Below are positions 7,497-15,823 of a DNA stretch of 36,806 nucleotides, in pieces (within the stretch, counting starts at the first letter, position 1; every line of letters begins with the position of its first letter). This DNA comes from Thalassovita sp. (GTDB lineage Bacteria > Bacteroidota > Bacteroidia > Cytophagales > Flammeovirgaceae): assembly GCA_002729595.1 (NCBI GenBank), contig PBYL01000213.1, positions 1 to 36,806 on the forward strand, read 5' to 3'. The translations under genes were made by a program, and so were the position numbers. The notes under the pieces were generated by a model. It was given only the letters and a program-made list of their open reading frames with translations. It had not been told where the DNA came from and did not search any database.

Positions 7497-8630
7497 ATGA
7501 TGATGGCAAAGAAAAGTTTATTCATGATGTTAGTGTGTTTTGTAGTTTCTTTCAACTCAAATGCGCAAGTATCTAAACATAAAAGGATTCAAAAAATAAT
7601 AGACAAGGCTACCCATGATGTATTACCCGGAGTTGCTGTTTATTTGAAAACTCCTAAGCAGGGTGAGCAATTATTTTTTTCTGGTTATGCTGATATTGAA
7701 AGTATAACACCACTTAAACCAAATCATATTTTTGCTTTAGGTAGTATTGGGAAAACCTATTGTGCAGTAGCGGTTTTAAAATTGGTTGAGCAAGAAAAAC
7801 TCAAACTGGATGATAAAATCTGTAAATACCTGCCTGATAAATTAACGAGTTTTTTGCCAAATTCCGAACAAGTAACCATCAGACATTTATTGGCTAACAC
7901 CTCTGGTTTTTATAACTACGATAAAGACCCAGAGCTAAATAACTTATATCTAAATGGTGAGCTTGATCTAGATACTTTAAGCCATTTTGAGGCGCTAAAG
8001 CGATTTGTAAAAGGAAAAGAAGCTCTTTGCTTACCGGGAAAAGCATATCATTACAGCAGTACTAATTATATGCTTTTGGCAATGATTATGGACAAGGTTA
8101 CTCCAAATGGACATGCTCATTTTATAAGAGAAGAGCTACTTAAGCGAGAAGGCTTAAATCATAGTTTTTACAAACAAACTCCCCCAAGCAATTTGGTCCA
8201 TCACTATGGGGATTTGAATCAGGATGGAGTTCTTGAAGACTTAACAGCCCAAACCATTGAAACCACCAACTGGTTTAGTGGCGACGATGGCATATATGCC
8301 AGTTTAGAAGATGCTGCTCACTTTATGGAAATGTTGTTAACGAATCAGCTACTTTCAGATAGTTCTATGATTGAAATGAAAACATGGAATGATGAAAAAA
8401 GCCCAGATTATGGATTGGGATTAATGGCTGACAAAGGCTTTCCATATAAGTTCCTAATGGGTCATTCTGGTAGAGGAATAGGCACCACTACTGATGTTTA
8501 CTATTTCCCAAAGCAACAAATTACTTTGGCTATTTTGTGTAATACGGGTATTAGGGCTGCTTCTCCTGTTTTCAAAAAACAATATTTTAAAATGCGGAAG
8601 CAAATTGTGAAGAAGCTATTCTTATTCTAA
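7497..8630 (+). CDS. Serine hydrolase, class C beta-lactamase / DD-peptidase fold
   Basis: A 377-aa exported protein of the Beta-lactamase (PF00144, MEROPS S12) fold. The signal peptide covers residues 1-23 (SFNSNAQ). The catalytic SxxK is S83-I-G-K86, the second motif is Y186-S-S, and the third is H323-S-G325. The middle motif has Ser where the classical YxN has Asn. The HSG form of the third motif is common among esterase and peptidase members, so an antibiotic-hydrolysing role should not be assumed. A D-amino-acid peptide or ester is the more general substrate class. Three consecutive ATG codons (7497-7505) make the exact start uncertain. A bidirectional hairpin lies immediately downstream. 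Confidence 0.88.
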   Translation: MMMAKKSLFMMLVCFVVSFNSNAQVSKHKRIQKIIDKATHDVLPGVAVYLKTPKQGEQLFFSGYADIESITPLKPNHIFALGSIGKTYCAVAVLKLVEQEKLKLDDKICKYLPDKLTSFLPNSEQVTIRHLLANTSGFYNYDKDPELNNLYLNGELDLDTLSHFEALKRFVKGKEALCLPGKAYHYSSTNYMLLAMIMDKVTPNGHAHFIREELLKREGLNHSFYKQTPPSNLVHHYGDLNQDGVLEDLTAQTIETTNWFSGDDGIYASLEDAAHFMEMLLTNQLLSDSSMIEMKTWNDEKSPDYGLGLMADKGFPYKFLMGHSGRGIGTTTDVYYFPKQQITLAILCNTGIRAASPVFKKQYFKMRKQIVKKLFLF

Positions 8631-8665
8631 AAAAACACCTCCTGAGATATAGATTTCAGGAGGTG
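8629..8665 (-). terminator. Terminator of the phosphatase gene, possibly shared with the serine hydrolase
   Basis: A perfect 10-bp stem CACCTCCTGA (8636-8645) / TCAGGAGGTG (8656-8665) has a 10-nt loop. The run of seven A at 8629-8635 becomes a U-run on the minus strand, giving a classical intrinsic terminator for the phosphatase gene that ends at 8681. The hairpin also falls just after the plus-strand serine hydrolase stop and may serve both. Confidence 0.85.
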
Positions 8666-8680
8666 CTACTAATGATTCGA

Positions 8681-10570
8681 TTATTTACTTTCTCTGTAAA
8701 GTTTCATTGGAGAAATGGGTGCTCTTTCCAATTCAGGACCTTCCATAAATAAATCCATAAAAGCTTCTCCACGCTTGTAGCTATAAAATTCAACTTTAAT
8801 CTTATGGTATCCTTCTTTCAGTGCGATTTCTGTTCCCACGTTTATATCTTCTCTTTTATCGCTTAAAAGTAATTTCCCATCAACATAAAGTCTTACATAA
8901 CCGGCTGCGTGGCCTTCAAAATAATACACACCATCTGCATCTACTTTTACAAATCCATCAAAAGAAACTCCCCAAGCCGTATTTCTATGCAAAACTTCCT
9001 CGAAGTTTAAGAAGGTAGTTTTGCCTTTTCTTATTTCTTGCAACTGATTAAAGTCAGCAGGGTCAGAGATTTCACCTTCGAAATAAGTGTAATCCAAACC
9101 TCTTTCAGGATTAGAAACATTGCTTGCTTCACGCAAAGCTTCTTTCTCGAATGTCTTGGTGATTATTTGACTCTTACCAGTTTTATTAAATGCGACTGCT
9201 TTAACAGTAGTAGTTTCTGAAATGGTAAAAGGCTTTTTGTAAAGCATTGAGCTTTTTGTGGGTTCAGAACCATCTAAGGTATAGCGAATGCTCATGTTGT
9301 CGTAGAGGGTTTGCATCTCCACTGTCAAATTCTCAGGAAAAACTGATTGAGCAGGTAAAACCATCGGTGTTGGAGGTTCTTTAGCCAAAATCTCGTTTAC
9401 ACCGCTAACCTCGCTTTTCTGCATCGCAAAAGAATCGAAAACCTTTCCATCCACATCAATCGCTTGAAACTCGATGGTTTTATCAAATACAGATAAGTAA
9501 CCGAAGTGGTGGGTACTTTTAACCTTTCTAGTAAACCAAGCTCTGGTTGGTTGGGCAATTTCTAGGTGTCCGCCAGCTCCGCCAACATTTAAGTAAAGCA
9601 CACCTTTTTGCTGGTTTACTTTGTTTTGGAAAATCGGCCAAGTGCGTTCGTAAGTGTGAATGTGGCCATAGAAAACGATATCCACCAAGTATTTTTCGTA
9701 AAGTGGAACAAGGTTTCTAATATCAGTATCTCCTAAAGTAGACTTCTCATATTCAGTATCTCCAAAGTCATTGGCTTCTGATGAATAAGGAGGGTGGTGG
9801 TGCACAACAAATTTCCAAGTAGCATCAGACTTTGCCAATTGCCACTCTAACCACTGGTATTGCACGCTTCCCGGCTGAATATCTCTATTGGTATCTACCA
9901 TAAAAAACTCAGCATTGCCATATTTAAAAGTGTATCTGAATTCTGGCTCCGGATTCGCACTGTATTGGTAGTAAAAAGGGGCATCTACTTCGTGGTTACC
10001 GGGAACTGAGAAAATCGGATATCTTTTGGTAAAAGTGTTACTCGGGTTTAAATATTCATCTACCCAATCGTCTTTCATGTAGCCGTAAGAAACCAAATCG
10101 CCAGCGTGAATCGCAAAATCTGGTCTTTCTTCCCAAGCCAAAGTGGTAAGTTTGCCCCAAACATCTGGGTTTCCTTGTGAGTCGCTAAATACAGCAAAAG
10201 CAAAAGCCGAATTATCAGAAACCGCGGTTTTAAAGGTAGAAACTTCGGTTTCTAGTTTATCGCCAGATTCTAAAATGGTGGTTACTTTGTAGAAATAAGG
10301 AGTTTCTTCTTCTAAGTTTTCTAGCAAAACCTCATGCATAATGGTGTTTTCATCAGAAGAGGTTTTTAATGAAATGTTGGCGCTTTCTGCATCAAATTGC
10401 GCAGGGCCGTATTCCACAATTGAATTACCGGGGATGGAGGTTTCCCATAAAACCTTGATGCTGTTTTTGGTACCAAATTGTAAATAAGGATTTACTACAA
10501 AGCGGCCTGTTTGTGCATTAGCTTGAAAAATGTAAAATAGTGCTCCAATCAAAAAAGTGAGTTTTCGCAT
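8681..10570 (-). CDS. Secreted purple-acid-phosphatase-like metallophosphoesterase with PA14 domain
   Basis: A 629-aa exported enzyme. A signal peptide (1-20, NAQ) is followed by an Fn3-like N-terminal domain of purple acid phosphatases (about 24-115). The metallophosphoesterase domain (about 122-330) carries the metal ligands in the expected order: D130 in SDSQG, D158 in HAGD, N192-H193 in GNHE, H257-H259 in HHHPP, and H303 and H305 in GHIH. Next comes a chitobiase-type Fn3_assoc domain (about 402-475; RYTLDGSEP is its signature). The protein ends in a PA14-like sugar-binding domain (about 493-616). It is probably a periplasmic or surface phosphomonoesterase or phosphodiesterase aimed at glycan-linked substrates; the substrate is inference. 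It has its own terminator at 8629-8665 and no operon partner. Confidence 0.92.
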   Translation of the reverse strand: MRKLTFLIGALFYIFQANAQTGRFVVNPYLQFGTKNSIKVLWETSIPGNSIVEYGPAQFDAESANISLKTSSDENTIMHEVLLENLEEETPYFYKVTTILESGDKLETEVSTFKTAVSDNSAFAFAVFSDSQGNPDVWGKLTTLAWEERPDFAIHAGDLVSYGYMKDDWVDEYLNPSNTFTKRYPIFSVPGNHEVDAPFYYQYSANPEPEFRYTFKYGNAEFFMVDTNRDIQPGSVQYQWLEWQLAKSDATWKFVVHHHPPYSSEANDFGDTEYEKSTLGDTDIRNLVPLYEKYLVDIVFYGHIHTYERTWPIFQNKVNQQKGVLYLNVGGAGGHLEIAQPTRAWFTRKVKSTHHFGYLSVFDKTIEFQAIDVDGKVFDSFAMQKSEVSGVNEILAKEPPTPMVLPAQSVFPENLTVEMQTLYDNMSIRYTLDGSEPTKSSMLYKKPFTISETTTVKAVAFNKTGKSQIITKTFEKEALREASNVSNPERGLDYTYFEGEISDPADFNQLQEIRKGKTTFLNFEEVLHRNTAWGVSFDGFVKVDADGVYYFEGHAAGYVRLYVDGKLLLSDKREDINVGTEIALKEGYHKIKVEFYSYKRGEAFMDLFMEGPELERAPISPMKLYRESK

Positions 10571-10965
10571 GTTCTATTAGTAAAGTTTTTTAATTAGCAT
10601 TTAAGTATTTGTTCTCTTCTTGAATACTCTCAAAAATTCTAAATGTACTATTGGGAATTACCTCAATTTTCAATTTTAGCCTAATTCTCCAATTCGATTT
10701 AAAGGCAAAGCAATGTGCTGAAACTTTTAAATAGAATGCGGTTGCTCGAAGTTTTCAGAAACTTAATAGCCAGTCTATTTTACTGTAATATGGGTAGGAT
10801 AAACTTGCAGAATCCAAACAATACGCCATTTGGATTAGTTATGAAAGCCAAATGCAACATGTTTTGTTGTGCATTTTTTTAGCTAAAGTGATTTGATGAA
10901 TTACGACTCTAATAGGCGGTGATTTTCAGATTGCTGAAGATTTTTTTAACTACTATTTTATTATC
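10571..10965. other. Divergent intergenic region without a gene
   Basis: 395 bp separate the minus-strand phosphatase from the plus-strand TlpA-like gene. I see no coding frame with a reasonable start and no strong hairpin. A TACATTTA sequence on the minus strand within 75 bp of the phosphatase start resembles a -7 box with one mismatch, but its -33 partner spacing is poor. A single ATTCTAAAT half-site at 10637-10645 lacks the second arm of the iron-type operator. Confidence 0.45.
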
Positions 10966-11925
10966 ATGACTAAGTATCTGGCAACTCGACTATCTCTTAT
11001 ATACATCAGCCTGCTATTCAGTTTCTCATTTGGATACAGTGCGCCTATCAATGGTAAAATCAAGAAAGTTTCTAGGCAAGATATACAAATTGGTGATGAT
11101 ATATTTAAAGTAAGCGCAGACGGGACTTTTATTTATGATAAAAAAATTAAGAATCCGGCGCTGTTAGATGTGGTTTATGGTGATATGGAATGGACGGTGT
11201 ATGTAGAGCCTGAAGCGACACTCGAAATCAATATATCAGATAACAACTTGAACGAAATTAGCTATGCAGGTGTGTTAAAATCTGAAAATGCCTGTTTGCT
11301 CAAAATCAGTCAAATGTCTGATGAAGTAAATAAATACCTGAAAGCAAACTGGGAAGAACTCCACCGAAAATCTGAAACTGATTTTGTGACTCAGATTGAT
11401 TCCATAAAGCAACTTTATCTAATCTGTATGGTTCCTGCTGAGATGGATGGCAATAGATTGACAATGGATTTTATCGATCGTTTTGGGGCTTATCTGGATT
11501 TGAATTACAATAGGTTGATTGTAATGTATCCTGAAAGACATTATCAATACACAGGTGAAGAAGTTACCTTGAGCCCGTATGTAGTAGATGAAGTTGAAAA
11601 GCTTAATCTTGACAATGAATCTCTACTCAGTGTAGAAGGATACAAAAAGTTTGTAACCGCACTGATAGATTATAAAACATCATTAGAATTAAAAAACGAT
11701 ACCTCTTCATTAAATGCCGAAATGCTTAAAACAGATGCAGTTTTTGGTTTGATTAACGAAATGTTTAAACAAGAAGAATTGCGAGATTTTTGGCTTTCTG
11801 AGTATCTAATCAAACATATACAAACCAACGGGATTTCTAGCAGTGAGCAGTTTGTTGATGAATTTTATGCTGTTTGTGAAACCAAAGAGTACAAAAGAAA
11901 AGTAAAAGCACAGCTAAAAGAATAG
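10966..11925 (+). CDS. TlpA-like periplasmic protein lacking the thioredoxin domain
   Basis: A 319-aa exported protein with a signal peptide of about 25 residues. The early region has a beta-rich sandwich whose pattern (DDIFKVSADGTFIY, VVYGDMEWTVYVEPEATLEI) matches the N-terminal domain of Bacteroidota TlpA-family disulfide reductases. A helical middle region (about 100-315) follows, as in those proteins. The C-terminal thioredoxin domain with its CxxC, which normally follows, is absent: the frame stops at AQLKE and the next gene begins 27 bp later on the other strand. Cys residues in the body are scattered and form no CxxC. Either it is a functional stand-alone sensor domain or a shortened gene. 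The family match rests on pattern recognition, not on a search. Confidence 0.65.
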   Translation: MTKYLATRLSLIYISLLFSFSFGYSAPINGKIKKVSRQDIQIGDDIFKVSADGTFIYDKKIKNPALLDVVYGDMEWTVYVEPEATLEINISDNNLNEISYAGVLKSENACLLKISQMSDEVNKYLKANWEELHRKSETDFVTQIDSIKQLYLICMVPAEMDGNRLTMDFIDRFGAYLDLNYNRLIVMYPERHYQYTGEEVTLSPYVVDEVEKLNLDNESLLSVEGYKKFVTALIDYKTSLELKNDTSSLNAEMLKTDAVFGLINEMFKQEELRDFWLSEYLIKHIQTNGISSSEQFVDEFYAVCETKEYKRKVKAQLKE

Positions 11926-11952
11926 CTTAATTCATTTAAAAGTAAGTAACAG

Positions 11953-12288
11953 TTATTTCTTTCTGTAATTATCGAGCACATCTTTGGCTTCTAATAGTAC
12001 AGAGGCTTGTTCGAGCATTTCCTTCATTTCGTCAAACTCTTTTTCTTTAAAATTGAGCTGAATATCATGATGGCAAGTATTGATAATGATATGCTTTTCA
12101 CCATCAGGAAACTTAAGCGCCAATTTCTGGAAGTTGAGCTTTACAAAGGCATCGCTAAATTTTTCAAAAGCTTCGGGTGTAAAACCCACCAATAGATTTT
12201 TATAATACAGTCCAATTCTTTTGCAATGGCGGCAACGCGCAATGTTAAAATAGCTGCCTTCAAGCAGAATTTCTGGTATGCAACTCAT
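11953..12288 (-). CDS. Small CxxC protein of the heme locus (possible DUF6686 family)
   Basis: A 111-aa cytoplasmic-looking protein without a signal peptide. It appears to hold two repeats of the same pattern: residues about 15-52 (IARCRHCKRIGLYYKNLL, then a F-rich helix) and about 66-100 (HIIINTCHHDIQLNF, then FKEKEFDEMKEML). The first repeat has CxxC (C19, C22); the second has CHH. A paralogue with the same architecture is encoded at 15824-16144, directly upstream of the heme receptor. The shared Cys and His positions suggest metal or heme binding, which is inference. I believe such proteins are grouped as DUF6686 but cannot confirm it here. It is the last gene on the strand of the heme locus and converges on the TlpA-like gene. 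Confidence 0.7.
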   Translation of the reverse strand: MSCIPEILLEGSYFNIARCRHCKRIGLYYKNLLVGFTPEAFEKFSDAFVKLNFQKLALKFPDGEKHIIINTCHHDIQLNFKEKEFDEMKEMLEQASVLLEAKDVLDNYRKK

Positions 12289-12372
12289 AAGATTGATTTA
12301 AAATTTACACAAAAAAATATCAGCCCTCTTTTGTGATAAAGAAGGAATTATGGCAAGAAAAATAGTAGCTGC

Positions 12373-12546
12373 TTAGGCAGTTTGCTCAAAGTGTTGTTTT
12401 ACTTTGTCTTGCAAATAAGGGCATTCAATAGCCTTTAAGGCATCTTGAATAATCTCCCTTTTCTTTGAAGGATTAGTCTGAATATTTTGCTGCAGATTGA
12501 GTAAGAAATGATCGAATTTATCTAGTGTATTACCTGAATCGTTCAT
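12373..12546 (-). CDS. 57-aa small protein between hmuY and the CxxC gene
   Basis: The minus strand from the ATG at 12544-12546 to the TAA at 12373-12375 encodes 57 residues beginning MNDSGNTLDKFDHFLLNLQQ and ending in KQHFEQTA. It is charged and helix-prone, with a single Cys in AIECPYLQD and no signal peptide or membrane segment. No other frame covers this stretch well. It lies 84 bp upstream of the second small Cys protein and downstream of HmuY and the structured RNA element, in the same orientation. I do not recognise a family. Its location between two heme-locus genes and its protein-like composition favour a real gene. Confidence 0.6.
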   Translation of the reverse strand: MNDSGNTLDKFDHFLLNLQQNIQTNPSKKREIIQDALKAIECPYLQDKVKQHFEQTA

Positions 12547-12680
12547 AATGTTGGTTTTTAGGATTGATAAATTGGCATATTGATCTGTTAGTGTTTCTCA
12601 ACCAGCGTTTTGGTTATTTATATAAAAATACGAAAATTAATTTTATTCAATATAAGCGAATTCATTTTCATTTTGTTTAA

Positions 12681-12807
12681 CCTCCCCCCAAACCATGAGC
12701 AACAATTCATGGTCGGGGAGAGGGGTAATTAGTGCCTGTGCCGCAACTCTGGGTAAACTATTCTGTTGGCAAAACAAAGTATGAGGAAATTAAGCAGGCG
12801 ACACAGG
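12681..12807 (-). other. Structured RNA element in the hmuY 3' region
   Basis: Two stems are stacked in about 130 nt. Stem A pairs 12681-12698 with 12708-12724 (core ACCATGA/TCATGGT, extended by a C/G-rich section) around a 9-nt loop. Stem B pairs CCTGTGCCGC (12735-12744) with GCGACACAGG (12798-12807) and encloses about 53 nt. In both stems the imperfect positions are C-A on the plus strand but G-U on the minus strand, so the folding RNA is most likely the hmu transcript. It starts about 20 nt after the hmuY stop and ends well before the 57-aa ORF. I could not match it to a known riboswitch or sRNA. It may set the 3' end and stability of hmuY mRNA. Confidence 0.6.
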
Positions 12808-12825
12808 ACTTTTTGTCTTTATATC

Positions 12826-13443
12826 TTAAAACTCAATACCACCATTGGTTTGCACAGCATATTGGAACGTGTAATACTGAGAGCTAGGTCTAGTGCTTAA
12901 ATCTGCAAACTCATCTGTAGATGTATCTGGGTTACCTTCGTAGTAGCTGATAATCTCCACTTTTGCATAGTTTCCTTCACCGGTTTTTAACACAATTACT
13001 ACTCCCGGAATAGGTAAAATAGCATGTTGCGGTTCTGTCATGGCAGTGTAAGTATACCAACCATTGCCAGAGCCAGAAGGAATGGCATAACCATCTGCAG
13101 AATCTACGCTATAACCTGATGTAGGCGCACTGGTTATGGTTTCAAAAATACCTTCTACAATTTGAGCAGCACCTTCACCTGGGCCAGAAGTTCCGCCATT
13201 AATCATAATAGTAGAACCATTAAATGCGATATCCCAAGTGGTTGAGTTTGAATCAGCTTGTGTGAGCGTGGTGCCTCCTTCTAAATCGAAATAGGCAATG
13301 CCACTATCATCTGTTGCGTGTACATCTGATACTAAATCTAAAACTACAGATTCTCCTTCGTCGTCATCGTCGCAAGATGTAAAACCCAATAATGAAATAG
13401 CCAGCATTAATAGCAAGTAAAAAGTGTTTGTTATGTTTCTCAT
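12826..13443 (-). CDS. hmuY: HmuY-family heme-binding lipoprotein
   Basis: A 205-aa surface or periplasmic lipoprotein with lipobox FTSC (Cys24), followed by a DDDDEGE acidic linker. The mature domain (about 38-205) has the HmuY pattern: an early strand with YFDLEGGT, then TTWDIAFNGSTIMINGG, a VVIVLKTGEGNYAKVEI strand pair and a terminal YYTFQYAVQ strand. HmuY hemophores capture heme and pass it to the TonB receptor HmuR. In Porphyromonas gingivalis two His bind heme; here the whole protein contains only His42 and His140, so at most these two can serve. The gene follows the receptor by 38 bp and is followed by the structured RNA element. Functional assignment is good; heme coordination is inference. 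Confidence 0.88.
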   Translation of the reverse strand: MRNITNTFYLLLMLAISLLGFTSCDDDDEGESVVLDLVSDVHATDDSGIAYFDLEGGTTLTQADSNSTTWDIAFNGSTIMINGGTSGPGEGAAQIVEGIFETITSAPTSGYSVDSADGYAIPSGSGNGWYTYTAMTEPQHAILPIPGVVIVLKTGEGNYAKVEIISYYEGNPDTSTDEFADLSTRPSSQYYTFQYAVQTNGGIEF

Positions 13444-13481
13444 TTTAATTGATAATTAAATAGTGTTTAAATATTAATTGA

Positions 13482-15821
13482 TTAGTTATTTGAATTTGGA
13501 AATTTCAGATTGATGCCACCGTACCAGAGTCTGCCAGCCACAGTGGGTTGATATGTGCTTACTTCGTCGAGCAGATTATTAGCCCCAGCTTCGAGCGTAA
13601 GCCAGCCAAAAAGCTTTTTATTTACAGCCAGATTGAGTAGAAAATATCCATCGGCATATTCGCTATCGAGATCGACAACCCCATTGCCATTCGCATCTCC
13701 ATAGCCCCATTTGCCTCTGTAAATACCTCTTAGCGAGAGATCGAAATCATACTTATTGTTGTAATAATAGACTTTTACATTGCCTGTATGTCGCGAGCGG
13801 TTTACAAGCCCACCATAATCAGCCATGGTAACCAAAGAAGTGAGATTGGTTTTAGGGTCTCTGGTATACACCTCTCCATTCTGAATCTCTTTAACCGCAG
13901 CTACATCTCTTGAATCTAGGTATTGATAACCCAATGATACATTCAGGTTGTCTAGCAATTTATAATCTGCTTTTATCTCGACACCCTGCGTAATTACCTC
14001 TTCCATGTTTACATAGCTGTAGACACTTTGCCCATTGGTTTTTAAGGCAATTGGTGTGGAGTTAATCAGGTTGCTAATCTCATTTCTAAAAGCATTGATG
14101 TCGATATGTAACTTGCTTATGGGTTTTAGTTTTAGCCCAAAGTTGTATGCAATAGAAGTTTCTGCTTTTATGGTTTCAACATCTGCAGGGTTCATGTAAT
14201 AAGATTGAATAAGTCCTTGTGCTTCTAATTCTGCAATTCTTTCTTGTACAATGCTCGAACCGATTACCGTATAACCTACAGTTGGGTTGGTAAAGTTGAG
14301 CAGCAATTGCCTAAAGTCTGGAGCTTTGTAACCACCACCGAATGAGGCTTGTATTTTCACCCAGTCGTTTACTTCGTAACCTGCCGCGATCTTCGGACTA
14401 AACCTCGATTTGTATTCGCTGTGGGTATCAAATCTACCTCCAACAATTACATTAAATTTTGCTGATGGAATCCATTGATGTTGTACAAAACCATAGTTAG
14501 CGCGAAAGGCATTTACATCATCGTAGCGAGTGGCTTCTACTGTTTCGATGTAATGCCCAACTCCTAATGTGGTAATGTGTTTATCACTAATGTACCAATC
14601 GTATTGTGCTTCGGTGCGGTTAAAGAGCTGTTCAAAATAACTCTCATCGTAAATTTCACCATCTGATTGATAAGTATAGGTCTCTTCTGTTTTATAGCCT
14701 GTAGTATAATTTCTTAATTGCAGTCTGTGATTGTTATTGAAGTTGATGTTAAGCGTAGGCATCAAGTTCCAATCGCTTTGTTTTGCATCGTCATCTACAC
14801 GAACAGTAGTGCCATCATCTAATGCAATGTCTTCTGTGTTTTCTTGCGATTCTGTGTAGTAGCGCGCATTAAGTTTCAAATTTACCTTATCAGAAAATTT
14901 GTAGCTGATCTTCGGATTAAAGGTGTAAGACGCATAAGGAGGAGCTGTTTTCGAAATGGTTTCTTCTGCTAGATCGTAACCATCAGAACTCATTCTATCA
15001 GCAAACATACTTATAGCCAATTTATCATTGCTATAACTTGCATTGGCACTGGTATTAAAAGTATTGAATGAACGGTATCTCATTCGTAGAGAAGAATCGA
15101 AACCAGATTTATCTTTTTTGGTAATGATATTGACCACACCAGCCATGGCTTCGCTACCGTAAAGCGAAGAGGATGGGCCTCTAATTATTTCGATTTGTGC
15201 AATGTTATTTACAGTAATTCTGCTTAAGTCAAGCGTACCTGCTGTTCTTCCAATTACAGGTTCACCATCAATTAAAATCTTGATATAGTCAGAAGATAAG
15301 CCTTGCATTTGCAAACCCGTGCCATGGTCGCTTACAATTTGCAATCCGGCTTGTTCCATTAAAACTTCGTTGAGTCTAAAAGAACCCATCTGCTCAATTT
15401 GCTCTTCTGAGATAATCTCAACAGGTAAAGGCACATTATCTACCGCACGAGAAGTACGGGTGGCAGTAATTGTAATTTCACTCAGTTGGGTTTCATCTTC
15501 TTCGAGTTTGATGTTTAGCTTCGAACTAACGCCATTGTTTACCTCAATTTGCTTATGAATAGTTTTGTGGCCAATTCTGGTAATGCGTAGCATATATGTT
15601 CCATTTGGCAAACCTTCCAATACAAACTGGCCATTTTCATCGGTGGCTACACCTTCTTTGGTTTCTACCACCAAAACAGTGGCATAGTTTACAGGTTTTC
15701 CTTCTTGGTTGGTAATAACACCCGAAACAGATAGCTCCTGTGCTTGTAACATGCATGGCAGGCTTATAATGAGCAATGTCAGATATAAAAATCTTTTAGC
15801 TAATCGGTAAGTAATCATCAT
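13482..15821 (-). CDS. hmuR: TonB-dependent heme receptor, HmuR type
   Basis: A 779-aa outer-membrane receptor. Signal peptide (1-28), carboxypeptidase-regulatory-like domain (about 30-110), plug (about 125-240; TonB-box region EITITATRTSR) and barrel (about 245-779). Heme-receptor marks are a YKAP motif at 498-501, an NFTNP stretch at 509-513 and a plug His in SDHGTGLQMQGL (His166). In HmuR of P. gingivalis a plug His, a barrel His and YRAP/NPNL motifs are important for heme use, so the assignment is strong, though which His acts here is uncertain. It starts 2 bp after the small Cys protein stop and is followed by hmuY, so the three are clearly co-transcribed. It lacks the usual C-terminal Phe and ends in an Asn/Ser tail. 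Confidence 0.9.
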   Translation of the reverse strand: MMITYRLAKRFLYLTLLIISLPCMLQAQELSVSGVITNQEGKPVNYATVLVVETKEGVATDENGQFVLEGLPNGTYMLRITRIGHKTIHKQIEVNNGVSSKLNIKLEEDETQLSEITITATRTSRAVDNVPLPVEIISEEQIEQMGSFRLNEVLMEQAGLQIVSDHGTGLQMQGLSSDYIKILIDGEPVIGRTAGTLDLSRITVNNIAQIEIIRGPSSSLYGSEAMAGVVNIITKKDKSGFDSSLRMRYRSFNTFNTSANASYSNDKLAISMFADRMSSDGYDLAEETISKTAPPYASYTFNPKISYKFSDKVNLKLNARYYTESQENTEDIALDDGTTVRVDDDAKQSDWNLMPTLNINFNNNHRLQLRNYTTGYKTEETYTYQSDGEIYDESYFEQLFNRTEAQYDWYISDKHITTLGVGHYIETVEATRYDDVNAFRANYGFVQHQWIPSAKFNVIVGGRFDTHSEYKSRFSPKIAAGYEVNDWVKIQASFGGGYKAPDFRQLLLNFTNPTVGYTVIGSSIVQERIAELEAQGLIQSYYMNPADVETIKAETSIAYNFGLKLKPISKLHIDINAFRNEISNLINSTPIALKTNGQSVYSYVNMEEVITQGVEIKADYKLLDNLNVSLGYQYLDSRDVAAVKEIQNGEVYTRDPKTNLTSLVTMADYGGLVNRSRHTGNVKVYYYNNKYDFDLSLRGIYRGKWGYGDANGNGVVDLDSEYADGYFLLNLAVNKKLFGWLTLEAGANNLLDEVSTYQPTVAGRLWYGGINLKFPNSNN

Positions 15822-15823
15822 TA

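Noticed and set aside
7497..8630. Antibiotic-resistance beta-lactamase.
   Set aside because: The HSG and YSS motifs are seen in many S12 esterases and peptidases; there is no specific evidence for beta-lactam hydrolysis.
10637..10645. ATTCTAAAT as an additional iron-type operator before the phosphatase gene.
   Set aside because: The second half of the palindrome is absent.
12721..12810. Cobalamin riboswitch, suggested by CCGCAACTCTG and AAGTATGAG fragments.
   Set aside because: The core consensus (GCCACTG and GGGAAGGC with the correct junctions) is missing, and no plus-strand gene follows.
12681..12820. Plus-strand small RNA with a T-run (ACTTTTTGT at 12808-12816) after stem B.
   Set aside because: Both stems contain C-A mismatches on the plus strand that become G-U on the minus strand, and the T-run is short. 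The minus-strand reading is better supported.
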